Below the pieces are notes generated by a model. It was not told the origin of the DNA and ran no database searches. It saw only the letters and a program-made list of their open reading frames with translations. A stretch of DNA of 56,617 bases from assembly GCA_030152275.1 (NCBI GenBank), contig JASLHF010000074.1, forward strand, positions 1 to 56,617, given 5' to 3'. Numbering within the stretch: position 1 is the first letter of the stretch; each line of letters starts with the position of its first letter. Both the position numbers and the translations under genes were made by a program. The DNA comes from Acinetobacter sp. (lineage in GTDB: Bacteria; Pseudomonadota; Gammaproteobacteria; Pseudomonadales; Moraxellaceae). This document shows, in pieces, positions 34,849 to 42,271 of this stretch.

Positions 34849-35292
34849 ATGTCATATAATCAAATTTTAGTACCAGTTGACGGTTCAAAAATTTCATTTT
34901 CCGCTGTAAAAAAAGCGGCCCAAATTGCGAAAGCGTTTAACAGCGAACTAAATCTAATCAGTCTAGTCGCTGAAGATCCGTTTACCGATGCTGACTTTTA
35001 TTACTCTTCTTCAATTATGAAAGATTACTTTGTGCAAGCGCATGAAAATGCGACTAAGTCTTTAGAAGAAGCATTAACCATTGCCCAAGCAGAAGGTGTT
35101 AATGCGCATACAAAAATTATCAAAGGCCAAGTATCTGCAGAAGGCATAGCGGAAACAGCTGCTGAGCTTAAAGCGGACTTAATTGTAATGGGTTCACACG
35201 GCCGCAAAGGTTTCCAAAAAATGCTGCTAGGCAGTTTTGCACAAGATGTTCTACGTAATACTGAATTGCCGGTACTGATTGTTAAAGTCTAA
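34849..35292 (+). CDS. Universal stress protein
   Basis: A 147-residue USP (UspA family). The N-terminal strand ILVPVDGSKIS and the ATP-binding motif GSHGRKGFQKMLLGSFAQDV (G-2x-G-9x-G-S type) indicate an ATP-binding member. The start ATG at 34849 has TGGAG 9 bases before it and is favoured over an ATG at 34780. It is paired with a second USP 323 bases downstream and has its own terminator, so the two are separately transcribed. Confidence 0.93.
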   Translation: MSYNQILVPVDGSKISFSAVKKAAQIAKAFNSELNLISLVAEDPFTDADFYYSSSIMKDYFVQAHENATKSLEEALTIAQAEGVNAHTKIIKGQVSAEGIAETAAELKADLIVMGSHGRKGFQKMLLGSFAQDVLRNTELPVLIVKV

Positions 35293-35614
35293 AATTTTAA
35301 AAGCCCGCTCATCATACGCGGGCTTTTTTGACTGCTCTCAGCACTTTGCTTATTGCAGATTGGATATACAATTTGAACAGACTAATTTAACAGCCTAGAC
35401 CTTCAGGTATCGGGTCTGTCGCCAGAATGCCAAATAGACTATTCACTTATCATTTAATGCGGTTGACCGAACAAAAAGTTTCATAAACTTTATGATTCTG
35501 ATGCAATCAAATTGAAAGGCTTCTACGCAAAATATGATTAAACAAAGGCTTTAAAACCTGAGCCTAAATCAATTTAGAAAAAACTCATCTAAAACTTTAA
35601 TTAAGGAACTGTAC
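35293..35614. other. Intergenic region between the two universal stress genes
   Basis: About 320 bases. It contains the terminator of the first USP and an AT-rich half that should hold the promoter of the second. A ribosome binding site AAGGA lies at 35603-35607. Nothing else is recognised. Confidence 0.5.
35299..35329 (+). terminator. Rho-independent terminator after the first USP
   Basis: Stem AAAAGCCCGC/GCGGGCTTTT with a 9-base loop and a T run, 7 bases after the stop codon. Confidence 0.92.
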
Positions 35615-36061
35615 ATGTCGCTTTATCAGCATATTCTTGTCCCTGTAGACGAATCCCCTATTTCTTTTGCAGCTGTAGAGCAGGCACTGGCGTTGGCAAA
35701 ATCACTGAACAGCCAAGTGACCATCATGAGCGTGATTGCTGTTGATCCATTTGTCGGTGTCGATTTTTATAAAGTGGCTCCTGCCATCACTGATTACTTT
35801 ATGCAGGCCGAAAAAACCGCCAAGGAACGCTTGGAAGAAATTAAGCTGTCTTTTGTGCGTGATGGGATACCGGTGCAATGTAAATTAATTCATGGCGTAT
35901 CGCCAGCTGAAGGCATTATGCAAATTGCTGATGAAGTGGGCGCTGATTTAATTGTAATGGGTTCACACGGCCGTACTGGCATTCAAAAAATGATGCTGGG
36001 CAGTGTAGCGCAAAACGTGCTGACCCAGTCGCCTATTCCAGTGCTCATTGTTAAAGTTTAA
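35615..36061 (+). CDS. Universal stress protein (second copy)
   Basis: A 148-residue USP clearly paralogous to the copy at 34849. It keeps HILVPVDESPISFAAVEQAL and the ATP motif GSHGRTGIQKMMLGSVAQNV. Both copies end VLIVKV. It should be ATP-binding and cytoplasmic. The AAGGA ribosome binding site is 7 bases upstream of ATG. The divergence suggests an old duplication. Confidence 0.93.
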   Translation: MSLYQHILVPVDESPISFAAVEQALALAKSLNSQVTIMSVIAVDPFVGVDFYKVAPAITDYFMQAEKTAKERLEEIKLSFVRDGIPVQCKLIHGVSPAEGIMQIADEVGADLIVMGSHGRTGIQKMMLGSVAQNVLTQSPIPVLIVKV

Positions 36062-36129
36062 ACATTTGCCAATATTGATGTTTTGAAATTTAAGTAAATA
36101 AACGCCTTTAATACACAATTATGGCATAT

Positions 36130-36158
36130 AGAAAATCCCTCCTATAAAGGGATTTTCT
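36130..36158 (+). terminator. Hairpin after the second USP
   Basis: An 11-bp stem AGAAAATCCCT/AGGGATTTTCT with a short loop, about 70 bases after the stop. The T content of the right arm gives moderate support for termination. Confidence 0.65.
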
Positions 36159-36410
36159 ATTTAGATTAATATGATTATTGAATACACGATCTGCGCTTAA
36201 AACATATACCTAGTTAAATAACATCTCATACTGCAGTTCATTACTTTATTAACCTTTTCCAATAAGCTTATCCACTCGCACCGTAAATAGAAAAATTCGA
36301 AGATCTGTATTTTATATTTTTTATGCAAACGGTCTTTTCAGCACATTATTTAAAGCAGAACAATCTACACTCGAACTTTTTGCATACAGCACAATAAGTT
36401 AATAATTTTC

Positions 36411-36430
36411 GAGAAAAAATATTTTTTCTC
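36411..36430. repeat. 20-bp perfect palindrome
   Basis: GAGAAAAAATATTTTTTCTC, a perfect inverted repeat in noncoding AT-rich DNA. It could be a terminator-like hairpin, a protein site or chance given the composition. Confidence 0.7.
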
Positions 36431-36688
36431 CTAATTCTAAGCATTCTAGTCAATACTCACAGTTTTTTTGATTGCACTGCTGATATATGGCTATTGCAGA
36501 ATATTTGAATCTGAAAAATAAAATCATGCTTATATATTTGGAGCGAATTAGATGATCAGCACATGTTCTTTGATAAATTATATCTGCTTTTTTACATCAA
36601 AGCGTAAGCGATTAAAATATCAATTATTTTAGGTAAAATTTCAAAGAAAAATATACTGCTAAAGATTTAGATGATCTAATTTAAATGA

Positions 36689-36886
36689 TTTATTCCCAAT
36701 AAAATAACTAAAACACCCACTAAAAAATGGTTTAGATTAGATTCTGAGAACAAAGCACTCTTACAAAGAGCATTAACCAAAGCTGAATTTAAAAAAACTA
36801 ATTATTGGCAAGAAGTTAAAATAATCAAAGCAGCCTATTTATTAAATGTCTTTATTTTAAAGATAATTTATAAAGTTATAATTTAA
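36689..36886 (+). pseudogene. Possible gene remnant without a start codon
   Basis: A 65-codon open frame between TGA and TAA whose translation looks protein-like (SENKALLQRALTKAEFKKT, then YWQEVKIIKAAYLLNVFIL). There is no ATG, GTG or TTG in frame. It may be the tail of a gene that lost its 5' end. I do not recognise the family. Confidence 0.25.
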
Positions 36887-37028
36887 CGGCTCATTAGCTC
36901 AATTATGCGTAGTATCTCCTACCTAATCAAACAGTTATAGATATGAGATTGAGATGGTAATTTTAAAATTGGGCTGAAAATAGTTCAGCCCATATAACTA
37001 TTCGCTCAAGTATAATCAAAAATCTTTT

Positions 37029-38315
37029 TTAATTATTCGGCTTAACAATCATTTTTTGCCCAAATTGATAGTCCACCAACATAGTCATTTTATCACCCGA
37101 GCGTTTTGCCTGACCTGAACTTTCCAGCGCGCTGAATGCAGTTTCAATGTCGTGATCACTTGGCGTTTTCTGTGAAGCCGCCTGAGAATAACCATTGGTA
37201 ACTGCTTTAAAAATATTTTTATCAAATGATAAGTCTGCTTTAAAAGTCAGCAGTTTTGGCAGCATTTCAACAAAAGTCTGCATTGAAACATGATGGCCAG
37301 GCATCATTCTTCCATCCAAATTGGCAGTTGCAATGCCATCCCCCATCCCGAGCTGATTTTCCGATTTAAAATCAAATCCATCATTCATCAGCTTTAATAA
37401 AGCTTCAGATGTATTTTCCCGCATTTGCTCGCTTGCCTGACAGCTTTTGTTAGATTTTTCAATTACATCTGCAAAAGCCTGTAAATGCTGTAAATTAATA
37501 TTTTGCATATTCAGACTCATCACAACATCTTTGATCAGCGGTGAATTCGGCACTTTCATTTCACCTACTTTCAAACTGCTTTCTACTGCAGCTTTGCTGT
37601 CATCGACTTTAGTTTCGACCAACAGTTCCATATTTTTCAAGCCACCGGTCAGACTTGAATCCAAACGCTGAAATGAGCCCATTTTAAAACGGCTCATGCC
37701 CGGCTCAATCTGAGCACCATTAAGTCCTTGCGTGGTTTCCAGCAATACATCCTGCGCCATCATTTGGCTTGGACCGAAGCTCATTGTAATAACCGGCATT
37801 GTAAATGACACTTTATCTATTTTGTCATCATTGCGAGCCGCAGAGCCGTGCACCATGAATATTGATGGGTCAATGCGCACATGCATACCGTTACTGTCAT
37901 TTTCAATTCGCGGCACATTAATTTGCAGCGCCGACTGTCCTAGCCAGCTAATATGCGTAAAAGCATGGTGCTGTCCGCGCCAAATTTTCATCGCTTCAGG
38001 CGTGCCGGATTTGAGCTGAAAGGCTGAATCAATATGATAGCCATTCCACTTTTTCTGAATGGTATCCCGGCCATTCAGCACCAGTTTTTCCTTAGGCTTA
38101 CATGGGTCTAAGGCTAGGTTGAGGGTCCAGTCAGCACCGCCACCCAAAGCGCTCATGTTAAAATTTTTATAAATTATATCAATATCTTGAGTACTATTAA
38201 CAGCCGAAGATTTTTCATAATATGCACGCAGCTGCTGATCTGCATACCAGTTTGCGCCCGCAGCTGATCCTGCCAGCAATACCAAACAGCCTACACCCCA
38301 TATCATTTTAGACAT
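37029..38315 (-). CDS. YdgA family protein (DUF945)
   Basis: A 428-residue protein with an N-terminal membrane helix or signal anchor (residues 4-22, VGCLVLLAGSAAGANWYADQ) and a long beta-rich periplasmic domain of the DUF945 type (features VPNSPLIKDVVMSLNMQNIN and DLSFDKNIFKAVTNGYSQAA). YdgA-like proteins are inner-membrane or periplasmic proteins of unclear function, related to large lipid-transfer-like AsmA/TamB folds. It lies 153 bases downstream of the GNAT-GH3 operon on the same strand, possibly a separate transcript. Confidence 0.87.
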   Translation of the reverse strand: MSKMIWGVGCLVLLAGSAAGANWYADQQLRAYYEKSSAVNSTQDIDIIYKNFNMSALGGGADWTLNLALDPCKPKEKLVLNGRDTIQKKWNGYHIDSAFQLKSGTPEAMKIWRGQHHAFTHISWLGQSALQINVPRIENDSNGMHVRIDPSIFMVHGSAARNDDKIDKVSFTMPVITMSFGPSQMMAQDVLLETTQGLNGAQIEPGMSRFKMGSFQRLDSSLTGGLKNMELLVETKVDDSKAAVESSLKVGEMKVPNSPLIKDVVMSLNMQNINLQHLQAFADVIEKSNKSCQASEQMRENTSEALLKLMNDGFDFKSENQLGMGDGIATANLDGRMMPGHHVSMQTFVEMLPKLLTFKADLSFDKNIFKAVTNGYSQAASQKTPSDHDIETAFSALESSGQAKRSGDKMTMLVDYQFGQKMIVKPNN

Positions 38316-38468
38316 TATTGACCCATTTATTTTAGCTATTATGTATGCTGAGTATAATGATTTTTAATTACAAAAAATATACATAAATTAGATTAAATAT
38401 CCATTTATATTCATTTTTAATTCACTTTTCACATTTCAACAAAATCTCTAAAATCTAGAGTTTTCGGC

Positions 38469-39638
38469 TTAGATTCGGCCACTTTCAAAATAACTGATCT
38501 TAGAACGGTCAAATTTTTGGTGCGGATTGCCCTGAAAACTATGAAAGGAATGGATAGCGCGCATGATGTGCGATTCGGTATTTTTCATCTGTTCCAAACG
38601 CGGGTCATTTTCAGCCAATGTCAGGCAAAATACGCTCTTGCGGTACCGGTGCAATTGGCCTTTGGCATGAAATAGTAAACTGCTGAATGTTTCCGCATCA
38701 TCAGGCCGGCACAGTGGGCTATGCATCATCATATAATCAAAAGCCTCATTGATTTGCGGCAAGCGCAAGCTGCCGCGCAGGCCAGCATAGGCGTTATAAA
38801 AAGGCTTCATCAGTTTCAGCAGCAAGGAATAATGCACAACACGCATCTGTTTAAAACTTTTCTGATTCCACAAACCATATAAACCGACAATTTGCCCATC
38901 TTGATAAGCCAAATTAAAGTCGCGCAGCGTCAACCCTTGCCAAAAAGGATGATGCCCTGAAGACAGCGTGCTGAAATCGTAATTCGGCAAAAAATTATAA
39001 TAAGCGCTCATCGACTGCACAAATGCATTCGCTTCTGCAACTTTTTCTAAGCTCAGCGGTTCAAAACGCAAACGTTTGTAATGCGGCGGCTTTTTTACCT
39101 TTGAAACCGCAAAAGTTTGAATATTGTCATAGTTAAATGGTTGCGGAAATCCGCTATGGATTTCATGCAGCACGCTGCGGGCGGCAAGATTATCTTCCAA
39201 AATGATGCTTTGCAAGAGCGTATCTTTAGGCAGCTCATCATGTAAATAATCCATCAATACACGCAATACTTTTTTGCCGCGGTACTCCGGTTTAAGACGC
39301 AAGTCCCCTACATAGCGCAGTACATCTGGCTCGCTATTAACATAACAGTATTTCCAGCCCAAATTCATCATGCCTACCACACGGTTCGGTTCGCTTTTGG
39401 GCACGACGACGCGCAAATCCGCACGGTTGTACAAGGTATTAGCGGCTTTTAAATAGCTGGGATAGCGTTCCGATGACAAGATCATGCCATTGCTAGGCAT
39501 AGTTTCTGCAATCAGCGCAACTAGCTGCGCATCATCTGATTTTACAGCCGGCCTGACATAAAATTCAGGCACATTGGACGAACTGTATGCCCCTCTTTTT
39601 TTCGACAATACAGATGCTTCGGTTTGAACCTTACTCAT
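38469..39638 (-). CDS. GNAT family acyltransferase, two-part protein
   Basis: A 389-residue protein. Residues about 25-170 form a GNAT fold: YVRPAVKSDDAQLVALIAET at the start, and LRYVGDLRLKPEYRGKKVLR with the acyl-CoA pyrophosphate-binding motif (R/Q-x-x-G-x-G/A type, here YRGKKV). The second half (about residues 180-370) may be another GNAT-like domain without an obvious motif. The acyl donor and acceptor are unknown. It is the last gene of a three-gene operon, 10 bases after the GH3-like gene, so it probably acts on the product of that enzyme. Confidence 0.8.
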   Translation of the reverse strand: MSKVQTEASVLSKKRGAYSSSNVPEFYVRPAVKSDDAQLVALIAETMPSNGMILSSERYPSYLKAANTLYNRADLRVVVPKSEPNRVVGMMNLGWKYCYVNSEPDVLRYVGDLRLKPEYRGKKVLRVLMDYLHDELPKDTLLQSIILEDNLAARSVLHEIHSGFPQPFNYDNIQTFAVSKVKKPPHYKRLRFEPLSLEKVAEANAFVQSMSAYYNFLPNYDFSTLSSGHHPFWQGLTLRDFNLAYQDGQIVGLYGLWNQKSFKQMRVVHYSLLLKLMKPFYNAYAGLRGSLRLPQINEAFDYMMMHSPLCRPDDAETFSSLLFHAKGQLHRYRKSVFCLTLAENDPRLEQMKNTESHIMRAIHSFHSFQGNPHQKFDRSKISYFESGRI

Positions 39639-39648
39639 AATATTTCAC

Positions 39649-41196
39649 TTAATACTCTATTTTTGTTTTCATTTTTTTGAGCGGTTCGGGCTTAATATTG
39701 CCTTCAATCATGCCATTATGCATGGCTAAGTTTTTATAATACTGCCAAGCGTCTTCCACATGCAGAACTTCAGGTTCATCCAGCTGGCCTAAATCCCTCG
39801 CCAACTCATAATGAAAGCTTTGCTTAAGCTGTGTATCTAACTCTAGCGCCGACGGTTGAAGCAGAGCATCCCCTTCACTTAAGAGCACATAATGCGGTTT
39901 TTTTCGCTGACATTGTTCAATGCCTAACAGACTAATTGGAATATAATCTTCCCGCCTAAACGCGCTCAGTACAGTCTTGGCTATACTGCAATCCAGTTTT
40001 TCGCCGACTAAATCTACGGTCATTTTCCGGCCTAGAAACTTAAAACACGGGACAGCATGGTAAAATCCCGTAACTTCCAGTTCATCATCAATAACATATC
40101 GAATTAGACCCGAACCATTCGTGATTACGGGGCTGACGATATCACCTTTTTTCAGGTTCCAGCTCGGTACCGCACGCTGGGTATCTTTGATTAAAAATTC
40201 ATAAAAATGTGATTGATAGCTCAGCACAAACTGGTTTTTATAGGGAACCGTAACCACCGCTTCTGTCGCCCACAGCCCTTTCCCTTCAAATGCGACATCT
40301 GCGATACGTTTTTGCAGCTGTGCCGCCCATTGCGCCGCGCTGGCGGTATCCCAGCTGGAAATAAGTGTGAGTTTTGGCCAAAGTTTTCTCCATGCATTTG
40401 GCCGCTGTAAATCCAAATATTTAAGCTTATAGCTTTGCTCACAGGACTGAGGCGCTTTTAGAAAATTTAAGCTGGAGCGCTGCCATTTCCCGCTCATCAG
40501 CACTTCAGCGATTTCAGGCTGATGCAGTTCAATTAAATCCAGCAGCCGCAGGGCAAAAGTCGGACTCCAGACAGAAATTAAGCCCAACCGCTTGTCAGCA
40601 GCCAAATATGTTGCTGTGGCAAACATGGCGTCTTCTGCGCTTTCGGCCAGCGCAATTTCTGTCGGAACACACTGCGTGATTTTGCTTAAGATGCGCTTAG
40701 TTACACTCAGTAATGCACTATCATCGTTTAAATTACTGTTTTCCAGTAATTTTCTTTGGCTTTTTGGAAGCCATGAAACCGACCAATATTGGGTGGTATT
40801 TTTCAGTTTTGGATGCTGTTTATACAAACTGCTTAGCCAAAAGCCAATGGCTTCATCCAGCTCCTTTAAAAAACTTTCTGTATATGGAATGAACTTCAAT
40901 ACATCACTGGAGCCGCTGGTCGGCTGAAAGCGTACAATTTTTTCTGCACTCAAGTAGTTTTTGCCTGCACATCTGGACTGCTCGATCTGTTTTTTCCAAT
41001 TTGCATAGCGGGTTAAAGGGTATTTTTTGACAAAGCGCTCATAATTGATGCTGTGCCCTGCGTGCTGTTTCAACAGCTGTTCCAGCTTTTTACGCTGAAC
41101 CATTTCCAACTGGTCTGCCTGCCGCTCAAAGCGGTTGAACGCGTTACGGCTTGCCAATTCTAGAACCTGATGTGACGCCAATAGCAATAAGCCCAT
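39649..41196 (-). CDS. GH3-like acyl-adenylating enzyme
   Basis: A 515-residue protein of the GH3 auxin-responsive family, ANL-superfamily enzymes that activate a carboxylate with ATP and join it to an amine. The ATP-binding loop is FQPTSGSSDVLKFIPYTESF at about residues 90-110. GDIVSPVITNGSGLIRYVID and PCFKFLGRKMTVDLVGEKL are the conserved C-terminal blocks (Y/R-x-D and the hinge). The N-terminus is helical. The start is adjacent to the stop of the upstream gene, with GGTGG inside that gene as a ribosome binding site. The substrate cannot be predicted; plant enzymes conjugate acyl acids to amino acids. Confidence 0.85.
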   Translation of the reverse strand: MGLLLLASHQVLELASRNAFNRFERQADQLEMVQRKKLEQLLKQHAGHSINYERFVKKYPLTRYANWKKQIEQSRCAGKNYLSAEKIVRFQPTSGSSDVLKFIPYTESFLKELDEAIGFWLSSLYKQHPKLKNTTQYWSVSWLPKSQRKLLENSNLNDDSALLSVTKRILSKITQCVPTEIALAESAEDAMFATATYLAADKRLGLISVWSPTFALRLLDLIELHQPEIAEVLMSGKWQRSSLNFLKAPQSCEQSYKLKYLDLQRPNAWRKLWPKLTLISSWDTASAAQWAAQLQKRIADVAFEGKGLWATEAVVTVPYKNQFVLSYQSHFYEFLIKDTQRAVPSWNLKKGDIVSPVITNGSGLIRYVIDDELEVTGFYHAVPCFKFLGRKMTVDLVGEKLDCSIAKTVLSAFRREDYIPISLLGIEQCQRKKPHYVLLSEGDALLQPSALELDTQLKQSFHYELARDLGQLDEPEVLHVEDAWQYYKNLAMHNGMIEGNIKPEPLKKMKTKIEY

Positions 41197-42033
41197 TTAA
41201 GCCACCTTTGTTTCAGCAGTATCAGCTAAATGCAGTGCAGTGCCTTTGTTTTTGACAATGCTGTCACTTTTTCCTTTACTGTTATTCTTTGTCAAAAAGC
41301 GCTGTACATAACGGTACAAATCAATCCAGCCCAGTTCACCAATGCAAGGCAGTTCTGTACCGTCCACCCATGTCGGATTGAGTTCTTCAAAATACGCAAT
41401 TTTGGCGTTCTTTTCCCGCATCTCCTTGGTGATAGGCGCCACATCTGCTTTAAGGGGCTGATAGTCTTCACCAAAGTTTAAAAGGCCAGATTCGCGGTCA
41501 AAATATTCACTGAAATACTGTTCACAATAGGAATTGATGTATTTTTCCAAACGTTCATGTTTTTCGCCATAATGCGGAAAATAACGGTAGTAATTATTAG
41601 CCAGCAGCAGATAAGTTTTAAAACCCTTGGAAATTAGAATCCAATATATTGGCTGAAACGGATGGCGCATTTTATATGCAATAATATAGCGGTACATGGC
41701 GCGCTGCAGTGCACGGCTGCCCCAATACTGCTGTTCAATAATAGTATCGCCGCTAAAAAAAGCGTGCTGCGCTTTACCATCAACAATAAAGTCACGCTCC
41801 AGCACCGTAGAAAAACCGACGATAGTTTTACTTTTTGGCTCACGAATAATAAATACGCCAGTTTTCTGTAAAAAGTCCTGTTCGAAAATCTCATAAGCCG
41901 TATTAGCATAGTAGTGCCGGTAAATACTGAACATCCGCTTAAGATCATGAACCGAAATTTCATTCGCAAACTTGTATTCACTATAAGGCTCATTATTTAA
42001 ACGGCGTAAAAATTTAAATTCCATCATAGTCAT
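41197..42033 (-). CDS. GNAT-like protein, first gene of the GH3 operon
   Basis: A 278-residue protein, probably cytoplasmic. Residues about 20-165 look like a GNAT fold: TGVFIIREPKSKTIVGFSTV and then an acyl-binding-like segment YWGSRALQRAMYRYI. The remaining 110 residues are charged and helical, followed by a Lys-rich tail. I cannot name the family exactly; it could also be an N-acyl amino acid synthase-like enzyme. Its stop codon is directly followed by the GH3 start codon, so the two are coupled. Confidence 0.65.
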   Translation of the reverse strand: MTMMEFKFLRRLNNEPYSEYKFANEISVHDLKRMFSIYRHYYANTAYEIFEQDFLQKTGVFIIREPKSKTIVGFSTVLERDFIVDGKAQHAFFSGDTIIEQQYWGSRALQRAMYRYIIAYKMRHPFQPIYWILISKGFKTYLLLANNYYRYFPHYGEKHERLEKYINSYCEQYFSEYFDRESGLLNFGEDYQPLKADVAPITKEMREKNAKIAYFEELNPTWVDGTELPCIGELGWIDLYRYVQRFLTKNNSKGKSDSIVKNKGTALHLADTAETKVA

Positions 42034-42192
42034 TATTTCCTGTGCTCTACCGAGCAGTATTTTTTTTGTTTTATACAGCTATGACCTAAACACTTGGCCA
42101 AATTGACGGCCATACTTCAGGTGGTGGTCATATTAGTTCTATCATTTGAAAAAATGCAATGCGGTTTACGTATTTAAACGAAAAATACGACA

Positions 42193-42237
42193 AGCGTAAA
42201 ATAAAAAAACCTAGCCGAAACTAGGTTTTTTTACGCT
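42193..42237. terminator. Terminator after clpB / before the GH3 operon
   Basis: Stem AAAAAAACCTAG with loop CCGAAA and CTAGGTTTTTTT, extended by AGCGTAAA/TTTACGCT further out. It lies 35 bases after the clpB stop (minus strand) and reads as a terminator in both directions. Confidence 0.92.
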
Positions 42238-42271
42238 GGATTAAAGCTTAAATTTAAAATGTTTTAAATCA

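Larger units (their letters stand above)
36062..37028. other. Very AT-rich gene-free region
   Basis: Almost 1 kb without a convincing gene, and visibly more AT-rich than neighbouring genes. It contains the USP terminator, a 20-bp perfect palindrome at 36411-36430 and an open frame of 65 codons at 36689-36886 that lacks an ATG, GTG or TTG start. It may be a decayed insertion. Confidence 0.55.
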
